22,269 nt of DNA from SXXH01 sp041165735 (lineage in GTDB: Bacteria; Planctomycetota; UBA1135; GCA-002686595). A program made the position numbers and the translations under genes. The stretch lies in assembly GCA_046341775.1 (NCBI GenBank), contig JBKDQQ010000098.1, positions 1-22,269 of the forward strand, read 5' to 3'. The notes beneath the pieces are model-generated. The model ran no database searches. It was not told the origin of the DNA and saw only the letters and a list, made by a program, of their open reading frames with translations. Within the stretch, counting starts at the first letter, position 1. Each line of letters begins with the position of its first letter. Positions 14,695 to 22,078 of the stretch are shown here, one piece after another.

Positions 14695-17154
14695 TCAGGG
14701 CGCCCAGACGACCGACAAGCCGTTCGTCAAGTTGAAGGTCTCCGCCGCGCAGTAGGCCGCGGCGTTGCGGTACCACGCCTGGTAGGTGCGCGTGCCCGGA
14801 GCCGTGACGTAGAAGCTGATCGGCAAGTCGACGGCGTCGGGGTAGATCGAAGCGCCGGCGGCGTTGATCTTGGCTCCCAGTCGCACAACCGTGCCGGCGG
14901 CGCAGCGCAAGCCGTCGCCGAAGGCCGAACCCAGGCCGCCGTTCTGCTGCGTGGTGCCTTGGAAGTACAGGGCGGTGCTGTTCGCCATGGCCGTGCCGCG
15001 CAACTGGAATCCGTCGTTGACGAGGCTCGCCGTGCCGGCGCCGCGCAAGGTGCCCGCGGTGCCCAGCGAATTCAGGCAGCCGGCGTTGGAACCCGCCGGC
15101 GAGGAGTTGCCGCAGGGGCAGGCCACGCCGGATCCGTCGCCGAAGCAGAAGGGCGTGCCGGCGGAGAAGGCCAGGTCGCCCGTGGCCACGACGGCGTAGC
15201 CGCACGGACCTTGGGGAACCGAAGCGCCCAGCACGCGCACCGTCCAAGTGCCCGCCTGCGGGGCGTTGATGGTGGCGCGCTCGACGTTGTTGATGGCGTC
15301 GGCCGTGCCGCCCGTGGTCGACGATCCGGACGCGTACACATTGCCCCGGTACAGGTTGCCGTTCGGCGCGACCACCTCGAGGTTCAGGTTGTTCACGGCG
15401 GCGTTCGTGGCGTTGACAGCGCCGGCGAAGTCCGTGAACGCCATCGTGATCTCCAACGGCAGCGAGGAACTCGCGACATCGATCGTGTAGGTGCGCGTGG
15501 CTCCGGTCGTCACGCCGCTTGCGCGGCGCACGTCGACCAGCCACATGCGCCCGGGATCGCCGGGCAGCCGCAGCGTCTCGTCGAGCACGATGCGCCCCCA
15601 GCCTTCGGTGTTGTTCGGGACGGTGGCCGAGACGCCCGTCATGTCCTGGCAGGTGTTCAGCAGCGTGGCCTTGACCAACGCCGCGGTGGGCGTGAGCGCG
15701 TCGGCGGCGTTCGGCGAGCCCGAAGGGTAGTAGCCGCCGAGGTAGTACTGGCGCACGAGGGCCGCGGCCGCGGTGGCCGCGGGGCAGGCCATGCTCGTGC
15801 CGGTCAACGAACTCGTCCCGCAGGACGCCGTGGACGAGGACACGATGTTCGTGCCCGGCGCGAACAGATCGGGCTTGCGTCGTCCATCCGAGGTCGGTCC
15901 CACGCCGCCGCCACCCTTGCTCATGTAGGAGGCGCCATTCAAGGCGTTGCCCACCGCCAGCAGGTTCTTGGCGTTCTCGGGGTTCTTCAGGGTGGACAGG
16001 TTCGTCTCGGCGAACAGCACGAGGTTGTCCTCGTTCGTCCACATGAAGGCGTCGATCGCGTTGCAGTGCGAGTTGTAGGCGGTCGTGCTGTCGTTGCCCC
16101 ACGAGTTCGTGTGCAGGCGCGCGCCGTTGGTCCTGTGCGTGGTGGCGAGCGAACTCCACGACGCGGCGGAGTAGTTGTTGCTGTGGGCGAGCTTGGCGAG
16201 ATACGCCAGTCCGCGGTTGGCGGTCGAGCCGTTCACCGGTTGCGCGTCCCCCGCGACGGTGCCGGCGGTGTGGGTGCCGTGCAGGTCGGCGGCTCCGGTG
16301 CCGGAGGTGTAGACGATCTTCCTGTGGCTCGGACCGATCGGGTTCGCCGGGTCGGAGAAGTAGCACGACCCGGTGGCGATGGCCCCGTCCATGTGGCCGA
16401 TGATCTGGCCCTCGCCGCGCAGTCCCGCGTCCCACAGGCGGCGGCTGTTGGTCGTGGCGGTCTGCACCGACCAGGTCATGGTCGTGTTGCGGGTCGAGAC
16501 GATGCTCTCGGGCTCCACCCATTGCGCATCGGGCAGGCGCGCGAGCGCTTGCGCGAGGCCGGGGCGCGCGGGCACGAGCAGCAACCAGCGGCCGACCTGT
16601 TCGTGCTGCTCCGCCACTTCGACGCCCAACGAAGCCACCTGCGCGCGCAGGGCTTCGCCGGACACGCCCGCGAAGCCGAGCACCGCGAGGCGCGCAGGCG
16701 AGGCGCCGGCGAGCAGCTCCGGTTCGATGCGCCAGGCGGGGTGCAGGGGCGAGGACCACGCCACGAGCCCGGCGGCCGTGGCCGCGTCGACCATGGCGGC
16801 CGTGCCGCGCACGATCCACGCGCGGTTGGGGATGTAGTCCATCAACTCGAGCCCGAGCTCGCGCAACGCGAGCTTGTTGCCCTCGTCGATCTCCGCGTCG
16901 AGCTGGACCACGAAGTAGCGCGAATCGGCGCGCTCGGCGCGCAACTCGCTCGGAATGGCGGGGCCGTCGAAGCGCGTGTCGAAGCCTCCGTGCCTCAGCG
17001 ACAACCAGCGTGGGACGACGGCGAGCGCATTGGCTTCTTCGAAGGCGAGCGAACGCGGAGGTTCGACCTGCGACTGCCGGGCCTCGGCGGCGGCGGTGCA
17101 GAGGAGGGCGAATCCCAGGACCAACGAAGGGGTGGTGGAGCGGATCGGCTGCAT
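14695..17154 (-). CDS. Secreted subtilisin-like serine protease (S8, KP-43-like) with C-terminal module
   Basis: 819 residues. Signal peptide at 1-25 (LVLGFALLCTAAAEA), a long N-terminal propeptide-like region to about 235, then the S8 domain. The catalytic triad is D256 (GQIIGHMDGAI), H292 (LHGTHTAG) and S454 (GTSMACPAA), with oxyanion N350 (HTNSWGN). A jelly-roll-like domain follows (about 540-665: LEITMAFTDFAGAVNA, NLNLEVVAPNGNLYRG), as in KP-43 proteases. Residues 670-819 are the shared CFGDGSG...VVWAP module. It should degrade proteins outside the cell or at its surface. The motif around the catalytic aspartate is MDGA rather than the usual DTG/DSG, an oddity, but all triad residues are present. 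The ATG at 17154 starts the signal peptide; no clear Shine-Dalgarno is seen. The upstream gap 17155-17383 holds nothing I recognise. Confidence 0.92.
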   Translation of the reverse strand: MQPIRSTTPSLVLGFALLCTAAAEARQSQVEPPRSLAFEEANALAVVPRWLSLRHGGFDTRFDGPAIPSELRAERADSRYFVVQLDAEIDEGNKLALRELGLELMDYIPNRAWIVRGTAAMVDAATAAGLVAWSSPLHPAWRIEPELLAGASPARLAVLGFAGVSGEALRAQVASLGVEVAEQHEQVGRWLLLVPARPGLAQALARLPDAQWVEPESIVSTRNTTMTWSVQTATTNSRRLWDAGLRGEGQIIGHMDGAIATGSCYFSDPANPIGPSHRKIVYTSGTGAADLHGTHTAGTVAGDAQPVNGSTANRGLAYLAKLAHSNNYSAASWSSLATTHRTNGARLHTNSWGNDSTTAYNSHCNAIDAFMWTNEDNLVLFAETNLSTLKNPENAKNLLAVGNALNGASYMSKGGGGVGPTSDGRRKPDLFAPGTNIVSSSTASCGTSSLTGTSMACPAATAAAALVRQYYLGGYYPSGSPNAADALTPTAALVKATLLNTCQDMTGVSATVPNNTEGWGRIVLDETLRLPGDPGRMWLVDVRRASGVTTGATRTYTIDVASSSLPLEITMAFTDFAGAVNATNAAVNNLNLEVVAPNGNLYRGNVYASGSSTTGGTADAINNVERATINAPQAGTWTVRVLGASVPQGPCGYAVVATGDLAFSAGTPFCFGDGSGVACPCGNSSPAGSNAGCLNSLGTAGTLRGAGTASLVNDGFQLRGTAMANSTALYFQGTTQQNGGLGSAFGDGLRCAAGTVVRLGAKINAAGASIYPDAVDLPISFYVTAPGTRTYQAWYRNAAAYCAAETFNLTNGLSVVWAP
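14698..15147 (-). repeat. Shared C-terminal module, subtilase copy
   Basis: This encodes the last 150 residues of the subtilase, from CFGDGSGVACPCGN to LSVVWAP. It has six cysteines (residues 1, 10, 12, 24, 82 and 133 of the module), which suggests disulfides outside the cell. Its protein sequence is about three quarters identical by eye to the copy at 17387-17842, and the DNA is also visibly similar. A more divergent copy lies at 111-557. Confidence 0.85.
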
Positions 17155-17383
17155 GACGTGGTAAGAGGTTGGGGTGGCGGAAGGCCGAGGACACCCAGGA
17201 CCCTACGCCCGCCAAGGGACGGAGGCTCGCCACTCCAAGATCCACGCTGCTGCCGATTCGAGCAAGCCGTGCGGGCGCTTCCCCCGCCTTGCCGCCGCCG
17301 GCCACGCGCCGGAACCAGTTCGACCTCCGCCGATGCGGTGCCTTCGGGGCGCACCAGCCGTCGATCGGACCGCGGCGCGCCGA

Positions 17384-19645
17384 TCAGGGAGCCCAGGCGA
17401 CCGACAACCCGTTCGTCAGGTTGAAGGTCTCCGCCGCGCAGAACGCCGCCGCGTTGCGGTACCAGACCTGGTAGGTGCGGGTGCTGCCGGCCGGCACCGC
17501 TCCGCGCACGGAGACGGACGGGTCGCCCGCGCCGGGGAAGGTCGACTGCCCGGCGGCGTTGACCTTCGTGCCGAGGCGGATGACCGAACCGGCGGCGCAG
17601 CGCAATCCGTCGCCGAAGACCGTGCCGAGGCCCGCGCCGGCTTGCGTCGTGCCTTGGAAGTACAACGCGGAACTGTTCGCCATCGCGGAGCCGCGCAGTT
17701 GGAAGCTGTCGGAGGCGATGCTGGCGAGACCGGCGCCGCGCAGCGTCCCGGCCGTGCCGAGCGAGTTCAGGCAACCAGCTGCGGCGCCAGCGGCCGAGGC
17801 GTTGCCGCACGGACAAGCAGCACCGGATCCATCGCCGAAGCAGTAGGGAGCGCCGGTGTCGGTCGCGGGCAGGAGGAGCGTGGGCAGCGCGACCATGGTC
17901 GTGTTGCCGGTCCAATCGACGAAGCGCAACTGGCGCGCGACGCCCGTGCCCGCGCCCGCGCCGGGTGCGCTGGTGGCGAAGCGGTACTGCTGCCCGCCCT
18001 GGTTCAGCCCCTGCACGCTGGTCCACGCGCCGGCGTCGACCACGAGGTTGGCCGTCGCGCCCAGGTTGTTCGCGACCACATACACGCCAGGCACGACGCA
18101 GCCGACGACGAAACTCGCGCCCGGAGCGACGCTGCCCGACCACGGACGCGCGCCGGAGACGACCACGGAGGCGGTGGTGGCGCCATCGTTGCGCAACACG
18201 AGCATCGTGCCCGCCGGGACGCTGGCAGGCAGCGACAACGCGGCGCCGTTGAAGCCCGCGACGACTTCGTTGGTCGCGGCCTGGACCGGGATCGATTCGA
18301 TCCAGCCGCGCACGTGGTTCACCCCGTCGTCGAGCACCTGGTCGCGAATCTTCGCCTTGGCGATCCACGGTCCGCTTCCCGCGGCGGCGGAGTCGGCCTG
18401 CACCGCCACCACGACTGGCGCGCGCGCGTCCACCGCTCCCGTGTTGCGGTAGAACTTGTTGGTGAACACGCCCGATTCGCCTTGCACGGCGACGATGTCG
18501 TGGCGGCCGTCGTTGTTGAGGTCGGCCACGGCGAGGTCGAGCGTCGAATCGGATTGCGCCTGGATCGCCGCGGCCAACGTCAACGTGCCCGCGCCGTTGT
18601 TGGCGTAGATCTTCTCCGAGGCGCCCAGCGAGCCCACGACCACGTCGTAGTCGCCGTCGACGTCGTGGTCGAAGAGCGCGATCTCGTTGTCGTCGTCGGC
18701 TCCGTAGGTCTGCAGTTGCGTGTAGTTGAAGGAACCCGCCGCGACGTTGCTCCTGAGCGTGCCCTCGACGAAGCCGGAGAGCGAGACGAAGACGAGGTCG
18801 AGATCGGCGTCGCCGTCCAGGTCGCCCAGGTCGACCTCGTAGGTGTTGCCGGAGGCGCTGGCGATCAGGTTCGAGCGGTCCGTGAAGGCCCCCGTGCCGT
18901 CGTTGGTCATCAAGTAGTGCGCGCTGCTCGCGGTCGTGCCCTTGTTCGATCCGAGGAAGTCGATGTCCCAGTCGCCGTCGAGGTCGGCGAACTGCACGTC
19001 CATCTGACCGCGCTTGAGCGGCGCGGTGGAGGAGAACGCCGCGTCCTCCACGAAGAAGCCGGCGCCGTTGTTGCGGTACAGGCGCGGCCGACGCGTCGTA
19101 GCGGCGGCCGTGTTGTAGGCGTCGTTGATCATCACGTCGAGGTCGCCGTCGTCGTCGATGTCCCCGAAGGCCGAGCCACCCGAGTTGAGCAGCGTGGTGA
19201 AGCCGCGCGCCACGCCCTCGAAGTTGAAGTAGCCAGGCTGCGCCGCGCCGCGGTTCATGTAGAGGAACGGCAGCTGCGTCGAGAAGGCGTTGGCGAAGAG
19301 GGCGTCGGTCCACCCGTCGCCATCGAGGTCGCCGGTCGTGACGCCCTTGGCGTTCGAAGTGTGCGTGCCGAGGCGCGCGATCGACTCGTCGACGATGGTC
19401 CAGCTCTGCCCTTGCGCGTGCTGGTTGATCCACAGGCGGTTCTGGCGCTGTGTGCCGGCCGAGGCGAATCCATCACCGTCCGCCACGAAGATGTCGAGGT
19501 CCCCGTCCTGGTCCACGTCGGCGCATTCGACCCCTTCGCTCCAGAAGGCGGTGCCCGGGAAGGCGGTGACTTGCTGGAACTGTTGGGCGTTCGCGGAAGC
19601 GACGCAGACGACCGGCAGGGCCAGTCCGAGCAGGGACATCTTCAT
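17384..19645 (-). CDS. Secreted FG-GAP/VCBS repeat protein with C-terminal module
   Basis: 753 residues. Signal peptide MKMSLLGLALPVVCVASANA. Residues of about 25-400 hold at least seven FG-GAP/VCBS calcium loops: DVDQDGDLD, DLDGDGWTD, DIDDDGDLD, DLDGDWDID, DLDGDADLD, DHDVDGDYD, DLNNDGRHD, predicting a beta-propeller. A beta-rich middle (about 410-600) follows; it has a CARDB-like flavour (APVVVAVQADSAAAGSGPWI, VLRNDGATTASVVVSG) but I would not assign it firmly. Residues of about 602-753 are the shared CFGDGSG module. It is exported and probably binds a surface partner; no catalytic motif is seen. ATGs lie at 19645 and 19639; the first is used, without a clear Shine-Dalgarno. It is probably not in an operon with the subtilase (229-bp gap). 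The upstream gap 19646-19871 holds nothing I recognise. Confidence 0.87.
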   Translation of the reverse strand: MKMSLLGLALPVVCVASANAQQFQQVTAFPGTAFWSEGVECADVDQDGDLDIFVADGDGFASAGTQRQNRLWINQHAQGQSWTIVDESIARLGTHTSNAKGVTTGDLDGDGWTDALFANAFSTQLPFLYMNRGAAQPGYFNFEGVARGFTTLLNSGGSAFGDIDDDGDLDVMINDAYNTAAATTRRPRLYRNNGAGFFVEDAAFSSTAPLKRGQMDVQFADLDGDWDIDFLGSNKGTTASSAHYLMTNDGTGAFTDRSNLIASASGNTYEVDLGDLDGDADLDLVFVSLSGFVEGTLRSNVAAGSFNYTQLQTYGADDDNEIALFDHDVDGDYDVVVGSLGASEKIYANNGAGTLTLAAAIQAQSDSTLDLAVADLNNDGRHDIVAVQGESGVFTNKFYRNTGAVDARAPVVVAVQADSAAAGSGPWIAKAKIRDQVLDDGVNHVRGWIESIPVQAATNEVVAGFNGAALSLPASVPAGTMLVLRNDGATTASVVVSGARPWSGSVAPGASFVVGCVVPGVYVVANNLGATANLVVDAGAWTSVQGLNQGGQQYRFATSAPGAGAGTGVARQLRFVDWTGNTTMVALPTLLLPATDTGAPYCFGDGSGAACPCGNASAAGAAAGCLNSLGTAGTLRGAGLASIASDSFQLRGSAMANSSALYFQGTTQAGAGLGTVFGDGLRCAAGSVIRLGTKVNAAGQSTFPGAGDPSVSVRGAVPAGSTRTYQVWYRNAAAFCAAETFNLTNGLSVAWAP
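17387..17842 (-). repeat. Shared C-terminal module, FG-GAP protein copy
   Basis: This encodes the final 152 residues, from CFGDGSGAACPCGN to LSVAWAP. It differs from the subtilase copy mainly in the segment before TRTYQ, where it has two extra residues and reads VSVRGAVPAGS, closer to the VSLRGFVPPGS of the copper protein. The cysteines match those of the subtilase copy. Confidence 0.85.
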
Positions 19646-19871
19646 GGGGACTCGACGGGGGGAGGGGCGGGATCCGCTGGTTGGGGGCGGAGCGGCCCAG
19701 CCAAAGTCTGGCCCAAGCTACCCCTGCAGGCGGCGCGGTGGTGGCGGATGGACGCGAAATCGGCCGGAATTGCTCCCCGAAAACCCGACGCAGGACGCCG
19801 GCGTCGCTTGCGCACGCCCCTGCCAGCGAACCGCCACCCCGCACCCGGCGCGGGAGCTAGAGTGGTGGGGC

Positions 19872-20543
19872 GTGCGCAAACACTTGCAGGAAGCCCGTTT
19901 GATGCTGCTCGTCTCGCCGGAGCTGGCGCCCGAGGGCGAGTTGCTGGAGCGCGTGGCCGCCGTGCTGCCCCATGTCGATGTGCTGCAGGCGCGCCCCAAG
20001 GACCCGCGCACGCAACCCTCGCCCAAGGCGCCGTGCCCGGCGCGCGCGACCTACGACTTGGCGCGCGATCTGCTGCGGCTCGTGCGCGAACGGCGCGCCG
20101 AGGTGCTGGTGCTCGTCGACGACCGGGTCGACGTGGCGCGCGCCCTGTTGGACGAAGGGCTCGCCGGCGTCCACCTGGGAGCGGACGACTGTCCGGTCGA
20201 GGTGGCGCGCGCGCACCTCGGCGACGAGGCGCTGGTCGGCTTGTCGACCCACTCCTTCGAGGACGTGCTCGCGGCGCAGGAGCGCGCGGTCGACTACCTC
20301 GGCTTCGGGCCGGTGCACGCCACCGCCACCAAGGGCTACACGCGCGGCCTCGGCGCCACCGCGGCGTGGCTGGCTTGCGAGGCGAGTCCCCTGCCGGTGT
20401 TCCCCATCGGCGGCATCGACATCGGCAACGCGGGCGAGCTGGCGCGCGGCGGGCGCGCCTGCGTGGGGTCGGCCATCCTCTCCGCGGACGATCCGTTCGC
20501 GGCGGCGCGCGCCATCCGCGCCGCGCTCGAAGCGGGCGACTGA
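19872..20543 (+). CDS. thiE: Thiamine-phosphate synthase
   Basis: 223 residues, a TIM-barrel enzyme that joins HMP-pyrophosphate and thiazole phosphate to thiamine phosphate. Landmarks: the first strand ARLMLLVSPEL; VLQARPKD, matching the family QxRxK; LVDDRVDVARALLDEGLAGV then HLGADDCPVE; VGLSTHSFEDVLAAQ; YLGFGPVHATATKGYTRGLG, the pyrophosphate-binding GPxxxTxTK; and FPIGGIDIGN with VGSAIL at the end. The GTG at 19872 gives a complete first helix and strand and is used here. The ATG at 19902 has a better Shine-Dalgarno (AGGAAG, 8 nt upstream) and would shorten the protein by 10 residues. No other thiamine gene is adjacent and I see no TPP riboswitch upstream. It converges on queA. Confidence 0.9.
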   Translation: MRKHLQEARLMLLVSPELAPEGELLERVAAVLPHVDVLQARPKDPRTQPSPKAPCPARATYDLARDLLRLVRERRAEVLVLVDDRVDVARALLDEGLAGVHLGADDCPVEVARAHLGDEALVGLSTHSFEDVLAAQERAVDYLGFGPVHATATKGYTRGLGATAAWLACEASPLPVFPIGGIDIGNAGELARGGRACVGSAILSADDPFAAARAIRAALEAGD

Positions 20544-20615
20544 GCCGCCCCGGGCGCCGTGTTCGCCTCGATCGCCAGGGGCGACCGTGGCGACCGACCA
20601 GGGCGACCGGCGGCT

Positions 20616-20633
20616 TGTCTAGTTTGCTTGACA
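20616..20633. promoter_or_regulatory. 18-bp imperfect palindrome, copy 2
   Basis: TGTCTAGTTTGCTTGACA lies between the convergent thiE and queA genes, 14 nt past the queA stop. It matches the reverse complement of 14652-14669 at 15 of 18 positions, and its own arms are symmetric at the outer TGTC/GACA and inner AG/CT. Just before it, GGCGACCG occurs three times (20580, 20589, 20602). With no gene start nearby, this copy argues for an intergenic repeat or a 3'-end element rather than a promoter operator. Confidence 0.45.
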
Positions 20634-20646
20634 GGTGTCCGCGGTT

Positions 20647-21690
20647 TCACAAGACGAGCATGGCGTCGCCGTAGCTGTAGAAGCGGTAGCCCTCGCGGGC
20701 GCACTCCTCGTAGGCGGCGAGCACGCGCTCCCTGCCGGCGAAGGCCGAGACGAGCACCAGCAAGGTGCTGCGCGGCAGGTGGAAGTTCGTGAACAGCGCG
20801 TCGCAGGCGGCGAAGCGCGAGCCGGGCCGCAGGAAGATGCTCGTGCTGCCGCTGCCTGGCGCGAGCCCGCCCGCGGGATCGACGCGGGACTCGAGCACGC
20901 GCGCGCTGGTCGTGCCGAGGGCGACCACGCGCGAACCGCGCGCCTTGGCGCGCGCGACCGCGGCGGCGCACTCCGCGCCCAGCACGTAGTCCTCCGCGTG
21001 CATGCGGTGGTCGTCGAGACGCTCGCACTCGACCGACGCGAAGGTGCCGAGCCCCACGTGCAAGGTCAGGCTCGCGCGCTCGACTCCCGCGGCGGACAGT
21101 TCGTCGAGCAGTCGGGGCGTGAAGTGCAACCCGGCGGTGGGAGCGGCGATGGCGCCGCGCGCCTTGGCGAAGATCGTCTGGTAGCTCGCGCGGTCGAGGG
21201 CCGGATCGAGCTCGGCTCCGCGGCTCTTCAGGATGTACGGCGGCAGCGGCATGCGGCCATGCCGGTCGAGCAGCTCCTCGAGTTCCCCCTCGCAGGCGAG
21301 TTCGACCAGCGTCTCGCGTCCCTCGCGCCCCAGCACCGTGGCGCGCAACGCGCCGCCTTCGAGTTCCAGCACCTCGCCCACGACGAGCTTGGCTGCGGGC
21401 TTGGCGAGGGCGCGCCACGATGCGGGGGTCGGACCCTTGTCGACGAGCAGCAGTTCGACTCTTCCTCCGCTCGAGCGCCTTCCGACGAGGCGTGCCGGTC
21501 GCACGCGCGTGTCGTTCGCCACGAGCAGATCTCCGGCGGCGAGGAAGCGCGGCAAGTCGCGCACGTTGGCGTGGACCAGCTTCGAGGAGCCGCGGTCGAG
21601 CACGCACAAGCGCGCGCCATCGCGCGGCTCGGCGGGGCGCCGCGCGATCTGTTCCTCGGGCAGGTGATAGTCGAAGTCGGCGAACCGCAC
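20647..21690 (-). CDS. queA: S-adenosylmethionine:tRNA ribosyltransferase-isomerase
   Basis: 347 residues, the normal length. QueA moves the ribosyl part of S-adenosylmethionine onto 7-aminomethyl-7-deazaguanine in tRNA to make epoxyqueuosine, the substrate of QueG. Landmarks: FADFDYHLPEEQIARRPAEP at the N-terminus; LLVANDTRVRPARL; RMPLPPYI; SYQTIFAKARGAIAAPTAGL followed by HFT; LTLHVGLGTFASV; HAEDYVL; ALGTTSARVLES; and LFTNFHLPRSTLLVLVSAFA near the C-terminus. The GTG at 21690 gives the family-typical start; the longer frame to 21759 adds Gly/Arg residues and is rejected. It is unlinked to tgt or yajC in this window. Its upstream region is the unusual sequence 21691-22269. Confidence 0.95.
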   Translation of the reverse strand: MRFADFDYHLPEEQIARRPAEPRDGARLCVLDRGSSKLVHANVRDLPRFLAAGDLLVANDTRVRPARLVGRRSSGGRVELLLVDKGPTPASWRALAKPAAKLVVGEVLELEGGALRATVLGREGRETLVELACEGELEELLDRHGRMPLPPYILKSRGAELDPALDRASYQTIFAKARGAIAAPTAGLHFTPRLLDELSAAGVERASLTLHVGLGTFASVECERLDDHRMHAEDYVLGAECAAAVARAKARGSRVVALGTTSARVLESRVDPAGGLAPGSGSTSIFLRPGSRFAACDALFTNFHLPRSTLLVLVSAFAGRERVLAAYEECAREGYRFYSYGDAMLVL

Positions 21691-21934
21691 GCCTAGAAGA
21701 TGCGCGCGGAAGGGCCCGCGGTCGAGTGCGCCGCCCCCCCCGCGCGGCAGGTGCGGCACGCGGCACGCGGGGAAGGTGCGCCGGCGCGGTCGTACTACGC
21801 TCTGAAAGGGAGCGGTAATACTCCCTTGTGCCCACTGAGAAATCGGCCGGGCCTGCCGTAATTAGGGATGTGCGGTCGATGAGGCTGCACCAAGCCGCGC
21901 GCCGCACCCGGGGGGGCGGCGGCGCGCGGGCGGA

Positions 21935-21975
21935 CCCGGCCGGCGCGAACTGGGAGAGGCCTCGCGCCGGCCGGG
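21935..21975. repeat. 14-bp perfect inverted repeat
   Basis: CCCGGCCGGCGCGA (21935-21948) pairs perfectly with TCGCGCCGGCCGGG (21962-21975) around a 13-nt loop (ACTGGGAGAGGCC). It is the strongest hairpin in the final region. No U-tract follows on either strand. Confidence 0.6.
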
Positions 21976-22042
21976 GCACCACTTGCCGACGAGGCGGTGC
22001 TGGCTGGCGCCCTGCCGACAGGCGGCACCTCGCTGCCGCCTC

Positions 22043-22078
22043 GAAACCAAAGGACTGGGCGAAACCAAAGGACTGGGC
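22043..22078. repeat. Tandem 18-bp repeat, two perfect copies
   Basis: GAAACCAAAGGACTGGGC occurs twice head to tail. A degenerate relative of its core (CCAAGGACTAGGGC) follows at 22115-22128. The unit is a multiple of three, but no credible protein reads through it. Confidence 0.85.

Noticed and set aside
12794..17305. A single open frame of about 1500 codons on the minus strand spanning the subtilase and the ASPIC protein
   Set aside because: Only its last 553 codons are the real ASPIC protein. The rest is out of frame with the subtilase, Arg/His-rich and a product of the lack of stop codons in GC-rich DNA.
21800..21860. TPP riboswitch suggested by GTGCCCACTGAGA and TAATTAGGGA
   Set aside because: The central ACCUGAUC-type segment is missing, and the nearby gene on that strand is not a thiamine gene.
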